A stretch of DNA of 36,644 nt from Flavobacteriaceae bacterium (GCA_024762795.1 JANTGS010000022.1:1-36644), one strand, 5' to 3'; positions 19,712-28,073 are shown, counted from the stretch's first letter. A program made the numbers and translations. The notes: generated by a model from the letters alone, not told the origin.

Positions 19712-20915
19712 CAGTTTTCTCAAGTATTACATTAAAAATATCGGTTGCCACCTCATCTTTTGATTTTAAAGAGAATTCCCGAACCTCTCCTCCCCTGTCG
19801 ATCAGCGTTATCTTATTGGTATCGCTTTTAAATCCGGCACCTTTATCCCGGAGAGAGTTTAAAACGATCAAATCCAGATTCTTTCTTTTAAGTTTTCCCT
19901 GGGCATTTTTAAGTTCATCATTAGTTTCCAAAGCAAATCCCACCAGAAACTGTTGTTTTTTAATGGCTCCTGCCGATGCCAGAATATCTTGTGTTGGTTC
20001 CAGATCGATATTTAAAACTGTATCCTTCTTTTTGATCTTTTGTCCGGCTACTGTTTTGGGTTTGTAATCTGCTACCGCCGCAGCAAAGATTGCAATATCT
20101 GAATCATTAAAGTTTTGATGCACTGCCTGATACATATCATCAGCACTGGTCACATCTGTTCTTTTTATTGAAGGATTTACCGTTACAAGTGCAGTAGGCC
20201 CGGTAATCAGAATGACTTCGGCACCGAGTTTTGCAGCTTCATTTGCCAGAGCAAAACCCATTTTCCCTGAAGAATGATTTCCGATAAATCTAACAGGATC
20301 GATAGCCTCATAGGTTGGCCCGGCAGTGATCATTACTTTTTTACCGTAAAGAGGAGCATTTTTTATCAGGTAATCTTCTATAAAAGCCACAATATCTTCA
20401 GGTTCAGCCATTCTACCCTCTCCGTATAGTCCGCTGGCCAATTCCCCGCTCGCTGGCGGTATAAATATATTACCATAGCTCTTCAGCTCATCAATATTTA
20501 ATTGAGTGCTCGGATGTTTAAACATATCGAGATCCATGGCAGGCGCGAAAAATACCGGACATTTAGCAGATAAATAGGTAGCCATTAACAGGTTATCAGC
20601 ATTGCCTTTTACCATCTTCGACATAGTATTGGCCGTTGCGGGAGCAATGACCATCAGATCAGCCCATAGCCCCATATCCACATGACTGTGCCACAGACCA
20701 CTTTCATCTTCTTTATCGAAAAAAGTACTGAAAACCGGATTTTTAGAAAGTGTTGAGAGTGTTAATGGAGTGATAAAATCTTTAGAGGCAGGGGTCATAA
20801 CCACCTGAACATTAGCTCCTTTTTTTATAAAATGTCTTACCAGATAGGCAGTCTTATAAGCAGCAATACCGGCCGTTACGCCCAAAAGTATATTTTTACC
20901 GCTTAGAACAGACAT
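19704..20915 (-). CDS. Bifunctional phosphopantothenoylcysteine decarboxylase/synthetase (CoaBC)
   Basis: A 403-aa cytosolic enzyme for two steps of coenzyme A synthesis. The N-terminal flavin domain (CoaC, 1-180) has GVTAGIAAYK, the catalytic His78 in HVDMGLWADL, APATANTMSK and APAMDLDM. The C-terminal domain (CoaB, about 190-403) has ITAGPTYEAIDPVRFIGNHSSGKMG, AAAVADYKPK, KIKK and VGFALET. Two usual CoaC residues differ: the Asn of the PxMN motif is Asp128, and the Cys of the substrate clamp is Ser161 in GELASGLYGEGRM. As far as I recall Bacteroidota homologs share the Asp. One base separates it from the upstream omega gene, and the DUF4835 start overlaps its end. Confidence 0.96.
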   Translation of the reverse strand: MSVLSGKNILLGVTAGIAAYKTAYLVRHFIKKGANVQVVMTPASKDFITPLTLSTLSKNPVFSTFFDKEDESGLWHSHVDMGLWADLMVIAPATANTMSKMVKGNADNLLMATYLSAKCPVFFAPAMDLDMFKHPSTQLNIDELKSYGNIFIPPASGELASGLYGEGRMAEPEDIVAFIEDYLIKNAPLYGKKVMITAGPTYEAIDPVRFIGNHSSGKMGFALANEAAKLGAEVILITGPTALVTVNPSIKRTDVTSADDMYQAVHQNFNDSDIAIFAAAVADYKPKTVAGQKIKKKDTVLNIDLEPTQDILASAGAIKKQQFLVGFALETNDELKNAQGKLKRKNLDLIVLNSLRDKGAGFKSDTNKITLIDRGGEVREFSLKSKDEVATDIFNVILEKTDA

Positions 20916-20916
20916 C

Positions 20917-21255
20917 TTATGCTAATTTATCATCCTGTTCGTCAGGAGTTCGGAAATAGATTTCATTATCCAACCATTCCTGAACTGCAATTGCTGTTGG
21001 TTTTGGTAATTTCTCGTAAAAACGGGAAACTTCGATTTGCTCTTTATTCTCAAATACTTCTTCCAGGCTGTCATTATGCGTAGCAAATTCGTCCAGCTTC
21101 TCAATCAGTTCCTGTTTTAGTTCCTGATTAATCTGATTAGCTCTTTTGGCAATAATAGAAATTGCTTTGTAAATATTTTCTGTTGGAGCTTCCACTTCAT
21201 TCCTATCAAAAGTAATGGTTGTGTCAGGAGCATTGGTTGTTTTGTAATCTTTCAT
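20917..21255 (-). CDS. RNA polymerase omega-like (Rpb6 family) subunit
   Basis: A 112-aa protein. The central NIYKAISIIAKRANQINQELK matches the omega signature in which a helix with AKRA folds over the beta-prime C-terminus. It is followed by a coiled acidic region and a Bacteroidota-specific C-terminus (EWLDNEIYF). It sits one base upstream of coaBC and 11 bp downstream of bamD, an order common in Bacteroidota. It is usually annotated as DNA-directed RNA polymerase subunit omega, and its role would be assembly and stability of the core enzyme. Confidence 0.87.
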   Translation of the reverse strand: MKDYKTTNAPDTTITFDRNEVEAPTENIYKAISIIAKRANQINQELKQELIEKLDEFATHNDSLEEVFENKEQIEVSRFYEKLPKPTAIAVQEWLDNEIYFRTPDEQDDKLA

Positions 21256-21266
21256 ATTGTCTAATT

Positions 21267-22088
21267 TTATTTCTGAGCTTCTACGCTTAAAATCTGTTGT
21301 TGTGATTCTTCCAGAGCCTGATCGATATCTTTTAACAAACGATCCATTTCTTTTAATTTATCCGAATCAGGAAACTCTTTTTTAAATTTATCATATATTT
21401 CTTTTGCATCGAGCAAACGTTGTTTCTTTTTAGTAAGAACGCTGTTTATAGCCAGATCGTGTGCTGCTTTAAATTTAAAGTAAACCGCATCTTCTTTATA
21501 AATTGAACCCAAATGTTCTTCGTTAAATATATCAAAAGCAACCATAGCTGCTCTGTAATATTCGGTATGATAATATTGTCTGGCTACTTCAAAATCCTTT
21601 TTTTCCAGTTTCTGGGTAAGCAGGTCGTAATATTTATTCGCTTCTTTTATCCTTGGTGAATCAGGGTAAGTATTAATATAACTTTGCAATGCTTCAAGAG
21701 CCTTATAGGTATCCGTTTGGTCTAAACTGAATTTAGGAGCCGACAAATAATAACTGTAGGCACTTAAGAAAGCTGCTTCCTCTACCTTGGAACTTTTTGG
21801 ATAATTACTAATGAATTTAGTAAAATAATACGATGATAAACTGTAATCCTCGTTCTGAAAATAGGAATCAGCTATCATATACTGAATTCTTTCCATTTGC
21901 GGTTTTCCCGCATAAGGACCGGTTAGTTTTTCAAACAAAGGAATCGCCTTTTTGTATTCGCCTTTTTTATATAATTCTTCAGCAAGTTTATAACGCTCAG
22001 CATTCTTACCTTTATTCAGTACTTTTGAATATTCGCTACAGGAAACAAGCGAAATAACCATCAATAATATGAAGAGTAATTTTTTCAT
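21267..22088 (-). CDS. Outer-membrane assembly lipoprotein BamD
   Basis: With the ATG at 22088 this is 273 aa. The signal MKKLLFILLMVISLVSC ends in a good lipobox (LVSC, Cys17). The mature part is a chain of TPR-like helical repeats (about 30-245) with the YfiO features GEYKKAIPLFEKL, NYPKSSKVEEAAF and YINTYPDSPRI. BamD binds BamA and helps insert beta-barrel proteins. The frame is open to 22115, but a TACTTTTG box at 22102-22109 puts the transcript start near 22097, so only the ATGs at 22097 and 22088 remain; the second gives a normal signal peptide. It heads the bamD-omega-coaBC-DUF4835 operon. Confidence 0.92.
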   Translation of the reverse strand: MKKLLFILLMVISLVSCSEYSKVLNKGKNAERYKLAEELYKKGEYKKAIPLFEKLTGPYAGKPQMERIQYMIADSYFQNEDYSLSSYYFTKFISNYPKSSKVEEAAFLSAYSYYLSAPKFSLDQTDTYKALEALQSYINTYPDSPRIKEANKYYDLLTQKLEKKDFEVARQYYHTEYYRAAMVAFDIFNEEHLGSIYKEDAVYFKFKAAHDLAINSVLTKKKQRLLDAKEIYDKFKKEFPDSDKLKEMDRLLKDIDQALEESQQQILSVEAQK

Positions 22089-22101
22089 TTTTTGCATCTG
22101 G

Positions 22102-22109
22102 CAAAAGTA
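22102..22109 (-). promoter_or_regulatory. Bacteroidota -7 box (TACTTTTG) for bamD operon
   Basis: TACTTTTG on the minus strand is followed after four bases by ATG (22097) and again by ATG (22088). The mRNA would be leaderless or have a leader of only about nine bases. Confidence 0.45.
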
Positions 22110-22224
22110 ATACAATATAATGGAATTTTAAAATAATTATTCTGCTGCAAAACAGCCGAAAAACACAATATCTTTTATAAAAAAGATTTTACTGAATCGG
22201 ATAAGTTAACAGTATAGGATTACT

Positions 22225-22734
22225 TTACTGATTTGTATCGGGAGTTGCTGTAAGTAATTTGATATCATTATCAAAAAGATAGAAGCCCCCTTTATCATCT
22301 CCAATAAGATTGATCTTATCGAGAATTGTTCTTGCAAGTGCCTCTTCTTCAATCTGTTCACTCACATACCATTGTAAAAAATTATGGGTTGCATAATCTT
22401 TTTCCTGTAAAGTAATATCAACAAGATCATTAATCTTTCCCGAAACCATCACTTCATGATCAAAGAGTGTTTTAAACATTCCACTAAATGAACCGAAGCT
22501 GGTGGGTGGTGCATTCAATTCAGAAACTATGGCATGCCCCCCTCTTTCATTAACAAACTTTAACAATTTTAACATATGCCCCCGCTCTTCATCACTGTGC
22601 GCATACATAAAGGCAGACACTCCTTCAAAACCCTGAGTTTCGGCCCAGGAAGCCATAGATAAGTATATTTGTGATGATTCAGCTTCAATTCTGATCTGAT
22701 CGTTTAATGCTTTTTCAACTTTTTTGGATAACAT
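22225..22734 (-). CDS. Bacterial ferritin (FtnA type)
   Basis: A 169-aa non-heme ferritin. It folds as a four-helix bundle; 24 subunits form an iron-storage shell. The ferroxidase residues are all present by position: Glu17, Glu50, His53, Glu94 and Gln127/Glu130, plus Tyr24. The [20 protein letters not shown] stretch is typical. There is no heme-binding Met as in bacterioferritin. Its start overlaps the last 20 bp of dapA, so it is translated from the same transcript; that link to lysine synthesis is odd in function. No iron-box operator is visible. Confidence 0.95.
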   Translation of the reverse strand: MLSKKVEKALNDQIRIEAESSQIYLSMASWAETQGFEGVSAFMYAHSDEERGHMLKLLKFVNERGGHAIVSELNAPPTSFGSFSGMFKTLFDHEVMVSGKINDLVDITLQEKDYATHNFLQWYVSEQIEEEALARTILDKINLIGDDKGGFYLFDNDIKLLTATPDTNQ

Positions 22735-23620
22735 AGGTGTTGTATTTTAAATTCGCCACAAAATTACGAATTTTTTGATGTAATTCATCAGAAGAATTCA
22801 TTAAAGGCAATCGTACGTTACGACTACAAATACCAAGCGTCTCGAGCATTGATTTTATACCAGCAGGATTCCCTTCTTCAAAGATCAGATCAATGGAGTC
22901 CATTATACTATAAAATAAGGAATAGGCTTCTCTTGAATCTCCATAAAGCCCAAGCCCGATCACTTCAGAGAAAACCTCGGGTATGGCCTGTCCGATCACT
23001 GAAATTACCCCTGAACCGCCGGCCAGTGTGATAGGTAAGGCCAGTTTATCATCTCCGGAAATAACCATAAAATCATCCGGTTTTTTACTGATCAATTCCA
23101 TAGCCTGTGCCATATTTCCTGAAGCCTCCTTGATTGCAATGATGTTGGGAAAATCTTCAGCCAGACGAACCACTGTTTCCGGCAATATGTTTGCCCCTGT
23201 TCTGTGTGGTACATTATATAAAATTACAGGAACAGGACTTGCCTCAGCTATAGCCTTAAAATGATGATAAATGCCTTCCTGTGTAGGTTTGTTATAATAA
23301 GGAGTTACCGACAATATGGCATCAACTGAATCTGTATCTATTTTCCGAACTTTTTTTGTTACTTCTGCAGTGTTATTTCCTCCAACGCCTAAAACAACAG
23401 GTAATCTCCCCTGATTGGTCTCAATAATTTTTTTGATAACCTCTTTTTGTTCCTCCGGAGATAAGGTGGGGGTTTCTGCTGTTGTACCCAATACAACAAG
23501 ATAATCGATATTGTTTTCTATCTGAAATTCCACCAGATTTTCCAAGGCCTTGTAATCTACTTTGTTTTCGGGAGTAAATGGGGTTACCAAAGCCACCCCG
23601 GTTCCTGAGAATCGTTCCAT
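22715..23620 (-). CDS. 4-hydroxy-tetrahydrodipicolinate synthase (DapA)
   Basis: A 301-aa TIM-barrel aldolase that condenses pyruvate with aspartate semialdehyde, the first step to diaminopimelate and lysine. The Schiff-base lysine is Lys164 (AIKEASG). Tyr135 and Arg140 sit in LYNVPHRTG, and the proton-relay threonines in [10 protein letters not shown] (Thr46, Thr47). Length is normal. The last residues ([10 protein letters not shown]) are lineage-specific. A good promoter lies about 75 bp upstream. Feedback inhibition by lysine cannot be judged from sequence alone. Confidence 0.97.
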   Translation of the reverse strand: MERFSGTGVALVTPFTPENKVDYKALENLVEFQIENNIDYLVVLGTTAETPTLSPEEQKEVIKKIIETNQGRLPVVLGVGGNNTAEVTKKVRKIDTDSVDAILSVTPYYNKPTQEGIYHHFKAIAEASPVPVILYNVPHRTGANILPETVVRLAEDFPNIIAIKEASGNMAQAMELISKKPDDFMVISGDDKLALPITLAGGSGVISVIGQAIPEVFSEVIGLGLYGDSREAYSLFYSIMDSIDLIFEEGNPAGIKSMLETLGICSRNVRLPLMNSSDELHQKIRNFVANLKYNTYVIQKS

Positions 23621-23694
23621 GATTTTGTATTTTTATTTAAGACCTCAATGATAAAGATAATTAATACACCTCTAAAATTTTATTAAAAATATAT

Positions 23695-23723
23695 CAAATT
23701 TAAACAAAATGTTTAATTTTCAA
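23695..23723 (-). promoter_or_regulatory. Promoter of dapA (TTG-N18-TAAATTTG)
   Basis: On the minus strand a TTG (23721-23723) stands 18 bases before TAAATTTG (23695-23702), close to the Bacteroidota -33/-7 arrangement. The leader would be about 70 bases. Confidence 0.55.
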
Positions 23724-23788
23724 CAATTCATTTCGATTAACAAAGATTAAATTCACGCAAAGCCCGCAAAAGAACAAAGTACGCTAAG

Positions 23789-23843
23789 AAATTAAAGGAT
23801 TGAAGGATTAAATGATTGAAAAATTGAAAGATTAAAGAATTGA
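23789..23843. repeat. Degenerate short tandem repeat (GATTGAA/GATTAAA units)
   Basis: About six imperfect units of 7-9 bases (ATTAAAG, GATTGAAG, GATTAAAT, GATTGAAA and so on) follow one another. It is non-coding and looks like a simple-sequence expansion. Confidence 0.65.
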
Positions 23844-24054
23844 GTTTTTGTTATAACTTATTTTACACACCCCAATTAAAAGACCCCTATTGTAAAAACC
23901 ATTTAAGCGCTTCTCAAGAGAGAAAGTTTGTCTCAGAATCAATCTTGAATTTTAAATCTTTAATTTTGAATTTAACTAATCCCTTTTACTTTCGACTCTC
24001 GGCAATTTTTTAATCACTTCCAAATCATCGCATCAGCTTATCTTCAAATAAATT

Positions 24055-24585
24055 TCAATCCTTTAGAAAGCCCATAATTTCAAGATATTTTCTAAGTTCT
24101 TTATTAAATACTGGGATTTTATTATCTTTTGTTTTGATACTGATATCGTAAAAATCAATGTTTTCTTTAAAAAAACCGGCTTTTAATTTTGCTTTAGATT
24201 TTATCATCAGTAACTGAATCAGGTAAGAATTTGGATCAGAATAATTGATCAACAGATCAAAATTCTTTTCTGTAAAAGCAAATACATCCAGATTTTTAAT
24301 TTTACCAAACATCCCCAAATCTTTTTCAGAAAAAGTTAAATTTTCATGATCTTCCTGCTGTTCAATATCAGGATCGGTAAGGATCACTTTAAAATTTTGT
24401 TGAGATATCTGAAGACTTTCTTCCAGATCTTTAACAAAATCAAATGCCTCCCATAATCTCTTATCGGCAATGATCCCAACCTTTTCTATATTTTCCGGAA
24501 TAACTTTTTTGGTTTTTCCGGTCTTTTTCAATTGATTTTGAATAAATTTATGGGCTGATTTCTTTTTTAAATTCAGAATCTTCAT
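24055..24585 (-). CDS. DUF6913 family protein
   Basis: A 176-aa basic protein, probably cytosolic, with no signal peptide. It starts with a Lys-rich helix (MKILNLKKKSAHKFIQNQLK) and continues as an alpha/beta domain with KVGIIADKR, ILTDPDI and the NLDVFAFTEKNFDLLINY stretch. The family occurs in Bacteroidota next to dapA and the 5'-nucleotidase pair, which is the context here. I know of no function for it. It is divergent from the lipoprotein gene, and its promoter box (24606-24613) lies just inside that gene's longer reading frame. Confidence 0.75.
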   Translation of the reverse strand: MKILNLKKKSAHKFIQNQLKKTGKTKKVIPENIEKVGIIADKRLWEAFDFVKDLEESLQISQQNFKVILTDPDIEQQEDHENLTFSEKDLGMFGKIKNLDVFAFTEKNFDLLINYSDPNSYLIQLLMIKSKAKLKAGFFKENIDFYDISIKTKDNKIPVFNKELRKYLEIMGFLKD

Positions 24586-24605
24586 TTAAAACTTAATTAT
24601 GAATG

Positions 24606-24613
24606 CAAATCTA
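24606..24613 (-). promoter_or_regulatory. Bacteroidota -7 box (TAGATTTG) for the DUF6913 gene
   Basis: TAGATTTG on the minus strand, 20 bp before the ATG at 24585. It overlaps the 5' end of the divergent frame that begins at 24599. Confidence 0.45.
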
Positions 24614-24622
24614 TATAAAATA

Positions 24623-25372
24623 ATGAGATACCGGCTTCTCCTGATGGGAATCTTCCTGGTGATGGTCTCTTGTAAAAAGACCGATTACAAGGTAAAAACC
24701 ATTAAGGCAGAACTTATTGAAGTCAATGACCAACTGCCAACCGACAGTAGTGTTGTTAAATTTCTCGAACCCTATAAAATACAGATGGAGGATAAGATCA
24801 ATAAAGTACTTGCTTATACCCCTATTAATCTAACCCGGACAGATGGAAACCTGCAAAGTTCGTTGGGAAATCTTTATGCTGATATTTGCAAAATTCAATC
24901 CGACTCATTATTCAGGAAGTTAAGTGGTAAAACCATTGATATTGCTTTTTTTAATTATGGAGGAGTAAGACAATCTATTCCGGAAGGAAATGTAACTGTT
25001 TCTGATATCTTTAAACTGATGCCTTTTGAAAATAAACTTCTGGTGGTAGAAATGAATGGTAAAAAGATTCAGGAGCTTTTTAACTATTTTGAAGAAAAGA
25101 ATCAGGCTCATCCGTTCAGCGGGGCTCAGATAACCTTTAAAGGAAAAAAAATTAAAAGCATAAAAATTAACAACAAAGCCTTTGATCCTGAAAAGAATTA
25201 TTACGTGCTCACCAGCGATTACCTGCAACACGGTGGAGATCATATGGATTTCTTTAAAGATCCTGTAAAATTATACGCTCTCGATTATAAGGTTAGAGAT
25301 GCCTTACTGGATTATTTTAAAGAAAAAGATACGGTAAAAGTAAAACTGGATCAACGTGTAATCATTGAATAA
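24623..25372 (+). CDS. Lipoprotein with 5'-nucleotidase C-terminal (substrate-binding) domain
   Basis: With the ATG at 24623 this is 249 aa, and the signal MRYRLLLMGIFLVMVSC ends in a lipobox at Cys17. The frame also has an ATG at 24599, only 13 bp from the divergent start. The mature protein matches the C-terminal domain of UshA-type 5'-nucleotidases: TDGNLQSSLGNLYADI, the NYGGVRQSIPEGNVTVSDIF signature, and the late SDYLQHGGDHMDFF. It lacks the metal site, which is encoded by the next gene 11 bp downstream. Together they would make one periplasmic nucleotidase from two chains. Confidence 0.86.
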   Translation: MRYRLLLMGIFLVMVSCKKTDYKVKTIKAELIEVNDQLPTDSSVVKFLEPYKIQMEDKINKVLAYTPINLTRTDGNLQSSLGNLYADICKIQSDSLFRKLSGKTIDIAFFNYGGVRQSIPEGNVTVSDIFKLMPFENKLLVVEMNGKKIQELFNYFEEKNQAHPFSGAQITFKGKKIKSIKINNKAFDPEKNYYVLTSDYLQHGGDHMDFFKDPVKLYALDYKVRDALLDYFKEKDTVKVKLDQRVIIE

Positions 25373-25383
25373 ATTCCATCAAA

Positions 25384-26298
25384 ATGAAAAGAAGAGATTT
25401 TATAAAAAAAACAACTGTAAGTGGAGCTTTTCTCACTTTAGGAGGATTATCTTTAAGCTCCTTTCAGGAAGAAAAACTAAAACACATCACAATTCTTCAT
25501 ACCAATGATACTCACAGCCATTTTGAACCTTTAAAAGCAACAAATCATTCCTTTCCCGGAAGAGGGGGTATAGCGAGAAGAGCTGCTCTGGTTGATAAGA
25601 TCAGGAAAGAAAATCCGAACACTTTTCTTTTCGATGCCGGTGATATTTTTCAGGGAACTCCTTATTTTAATTTCTTTGGCGGTGAAGTTGAATTTAAACT
25701 GATGAGTAAGTTGAGATACGATGCCAGCACCATTGGAAATCACGATTTTGACAATGGAATCGACGGATTATTCAAACAACTTCCACATGCTAAGTTCGAT
25801 TTTATTATTGCCAATTACGATTTTTCAAATACGGTTATGGATGGGAAAACCTCCCCTTATAAGATCTACCATAAAGCTGGTTTAAAAATAGGAGTTTTCG
25901 GATTGGGAGTAGGGCTTGAAGGACTCGTTGATTCAGGAAACTATAAAGAAACCAAATATCTTGATCCTGTAGGAATTGCTCAGGATATGAGCAGAATCTT
26001 AAAAGAAGAAAAATATTGTGACCTGGTAATCTGTCTTTCACACCTGGGCTATTATTACAAAAGAAATCCCGATAAGATCAGTGATCTTACTCTGGCAAAA
26101 CAAACCCAAAATATCGATCTGATCATTGGTGGGCATACCCATACTTTTTTACCCAAACCAACGATAGTCAAAAACAGTGCAGGTGAAAATATGCTGATCA
26201 ATCAGGTGGGAAAATGGGGACTGAATCTTGGGCGTGTTGATTTTTATTTTGATGATGCCAGGAATATTTCTGCCAAGGGAAAAAGCATCATAGTTTGA
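25384..26298 (+). CDS. Tat-exported metallophosphatase (5'-nucleotidase N-terminal domain)
   Basis: A 304-aa protein with a twin-arginine signal (KRRDFIKK, hydrophobic core 11-26). The calcineurin-like metal site is complete: HTNDTHSH (Asp42, His44), DAGDIFQGTP (Asp84, Asp87), GNHDFDNG (Asn119, His120), a His in LSHLGYY and GGHTHTF near 255. It stops where UshA would continue into its substrate domain. The preceding gene supplies that domain as a separate lipoprotein. Its likely activity is hydrolysis of nucleotides or UDP-sugars in the periplasm, but the isolated domain could act on other phosphoesters. Confidence 0.9.
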   Translation: MKRRDFIKKTTVSGAFLTLGGLSLSSFQEEKLKHITILHTNDTHSHFEPLKATNHSFPGRGGIARRAALVDKIRKENPNTFLFDAGDIFQGTPYFNFFGGEVEFKLMSKLRYDASTIGNHDFDNGIDGLFKQLPHAKFDFIIANYDFSNTVMDGKTSPYKIYHKAGLKIGVFGLGVGLEGLVDSGNYKETKYLDPVGIAQDMSRILKEEKYCDLVICLSHLGYYYKRNPDKISDLTLAKQTQNIDLIIGGHTHTFLPKPTIVKNSAGENMLINQVGKWGLNLGRVDFYFDDARNISAKGKSIIV

Positions 26299-26370
26299 TG
26301 ATCAAATGCGATAATGATGGAATGCTTTAATAGCAATTACTATCTTTTTTTAGAAATTTTTTTTATTTTT

Positions 26371-27075
26371 TTAAAACATCGCAATTATACTCTTGATCTT
26401 TTCTTCATCAACAAGCATCAGCTCTCCCATAGAAAGCATTACCGGCTGATTATTTGATTTTCGGGCTGTAAAGTGGAGATTTTTTACTCCGGATGAAGAA
26501 ATTTTTACAGCATTACCGGCATTTATTCCGCTTCCTGCCATGATCTGGATCTGATCACCAAATTCCTGCTGAAGTTTTTTGATCAAAGTAAGTCCTTTTA
26601 AAGCACTCTCTTCTTTTCCGGAAGTCAGCAATCGATCAAAACCGTATCCAATAATAGTTTTAATGGCATTAACCGGGTCCGGCGCAAAATCGAAAGCACG
26701 GTGAAAAGTAATTTCAAGTCCGAGTTCTTGACTCATTTCCGCCAGTTCCTTATTCCTTAAAGAAATATGATTATCAGAATCGAGAATACCAAAAACCACC
26801 CCTTTTGCTCCGGCACTCTTTGAGGCAAGAATATCTTTTTTCATGATCTCTATATCCTGATCATCATAAACAAAACCTCCTTCTTTATGTCTGATCATCG
26901 CATGAACTTCAACTTTTGATCCTGATGCACATTGTTGTATGAGTCCGTAATTGGGGGTAAGTCCTCCAACCTCCAAAGCCTGACAAAGTTCTATCCTTTT
27001 GGCTCCGTATTTTTCAGCAGCAAGAGCCCCTTTATAAGAATCAGTACAGACTTCAAAGATCATTTCACCTTTCAT
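26371..27075 (-). CDS. CutC family protein
   Basis: A 234-aa TIM-barrel protein. It shows FEVCTDSYKGALAAEKYGAKRIELCQALEVGGLTP at the N-terminus, HAMIRHKEGGFVY, ITFHRAFD and the phosphate-type loop IMAGSGIN, all typical of CutC. Its start codon overlaps the stop of the glycosylasparaginase gene by one base (TAATG), so translation is coupled. The family was named for copper homeostasis in E. coli, but that role is disputed and no copper partner lies nearby; the context here is with a glycan hydrolase. Confidence 0.93.
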   Translation of the reverse strand: MKGEMIFEVCTDSYKGALAAEKYGAKRIELCQALEVGGLTPNYGLIQQCASGSKVEVHAMIRHKEGGFVYDDQDIEIMKKDILASKSAGAKGVVFGILDSDNHISLRNKELAEMSQELGLEITFHRAFDFAPDPVNAIKTIIGYGFDRLLTSGKEESALKGLTLIKKLQQEFGDQIQIMAGSGINAGNAVKISSSGVKNLHFTARKSNNQPVMLSMGELMLVDEEKIKSIIAMF

Positions 27076-28073
27076 TATTTCCTGTCACGATCATATTTAG
27101 CATCAATCAATTTATTCTCTGCATTAGTATGAACAGCGTAATTAAAACCTTTATACACACTAAAGCCACCGTATTCACCATTTTTATTCAGGGCCAAAAA
27201 TCCAACCTGTAAATTTGTAAGGTCCTTATGCTTTGCAATTATTCGATAAACCGCTTCTTTACAAGCCTCTTCAGGAGATCTTCCGTTTCTCATCAATTCA
27301 ACAATCACGGCTGTTCCTGCAATTCTGATCACAGCTTCGCCCATTCCGGTAGCGCAGGCAGCCCCCACTTCATTATCCACAAAAAGTCCGGCACCAATAA
27401 TAGGAGAATCCCCTACCCTGCCATGCAATTTATAGGCCATTCCGCTGGTGGTACAAGCGCCCGACAGATTTCCTCTTTCATCTATGGCAAGCATACCGAT
27501 GGTATCGTGATTCTCAATATTAATTACAGGCTGATATTTTGATTCTTTTTTCCATTCTTCCCAGGCTTTTTTAGCTTTGGGTGTTAAAAGATTGGTAGTT
27601 TTAAAACCTTGTTCAACAGCAAATTGTTTAGCTCCCTCACCGGCAAGCATCACATGTTGTGTTTTTTCCATAACTTTTCTGGCTACAGAAATAGGATTTT
27701 CTATATCCTGTAAAAAAGCTACAGAGCCACACTTGTTATTTTCATCCATAATACAGGCATCAAGGGTAACAAAACCTTCTCTGTCGGGCAATCCTCCGAG
27801 GCCTACACTCATATTATCAGGATCAGATTCAGTAACCCGGACCCCTGCCTCAACAGCATCAAGAGCGGAACCTCTTTGAGAAAGTATCTTCCAGGCGGCT
27901 TCATTGGCAGCCATACCGTGTTTCCACGTAGATACCACTATAGGTTTTGTGATTTTTTTTGGAGAAACCAGAATTTCGGTTTTATCTGACTTCTCTGAAG
28001 CTATGACTGATTTAGCAAGTAATGCGGCACTTCCCATAGCGGAAAGTTTGATGAATTTTCTTCTGCTTTTCAC
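27075..28073 (-). CDS. N4-(beta-N-acetylglucosaminyl)-L-asparaginase (glycosylasparaginase)
   Basis: A 332-aa Ntn-hydrolase precursor that cleaves GlcNAc from Asn of degraded N-glycoproteins. The signal is twin-arginine (SRRKFIK, 3-9), so it is exported folded. The autoprocessing site is HDTIGMLA with Thr191 as the new N-terminal nucleophile, giving alpha and beta chains. GRVGDSPIIGAGLFVDN and GAACATGMGEAVIRI hold the substrate-binding Arg, Asp and Gly residues known from the Elizabethkingia enzyme. The start is GTG at 28073; a stop closes the frame just upstream. It overlaps cutC by one base. The substrate is assigned by family resemblance and would fit with the GH20 and GH2 enzymes in this window. 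Confidence 0.92.
   Translation of the reverse strand: MKSRRKFIKLSAMGSAALLAKSVIASEKSDKTEILVSPKKITKPIVVSTWKHGMAANEAAWKILSQRGSALDAVEAGVRVTESDPDNMSVGLGGLPDREGFVTLDACIMDENNKCGSVAFLQDIENPISVARKVMEKTQHVMLAGEGAKQFAVEQGFKTTNLLTPKAKKAWEEWKKESKYQPVINIENHDTIGMLAIDERGNLSGACTTSGMAYKLHGRVGDSPIIGAGLFVDNEVGAACATGMGEAVIRIAGTAVIVELMRNGRSPEEACKEAVYRIIAKHKDLTNLQVGFLALNKNGEYGGFSVYKGFNYAVHTNAENKLIDAKYDRDRK

Larger units (their letters stand above)
23621..24054. other. Repeat-rich intergenic region between dapA and DUF6913 gene
   Basis: 434 bp without a gene. The left part holds the dapA promoter. In the middle are short degenerate direct repeats: CGCAAAG-like units at about 23756-23771, then a run of GATTGAA/GATTAAA units. 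The rest is AT-rich. It sits downstream of the minus-strand DUF6913 gene; no hairpin with a T-tract was found. Confidence 0.6.

Noticed and set aside
20922-21104. 60-codon overlapping minus-strand frame within the omega-like gene
   Set aside because: It is a different frame of the same DNA; the omega signature fits the 112-residue frame.
22140-22200. Possible terminator between ferritin and bamD
   Set aside because: An ATCTTTT/AAAAGAT hairpin exists but no T-tract follows on the relevant strand.
23751-23843. Possible CRISPR array in the short repeats upstream of dapA
   Set aside because: Units are 7-9 bases, degenerate and without spacers of constant length.
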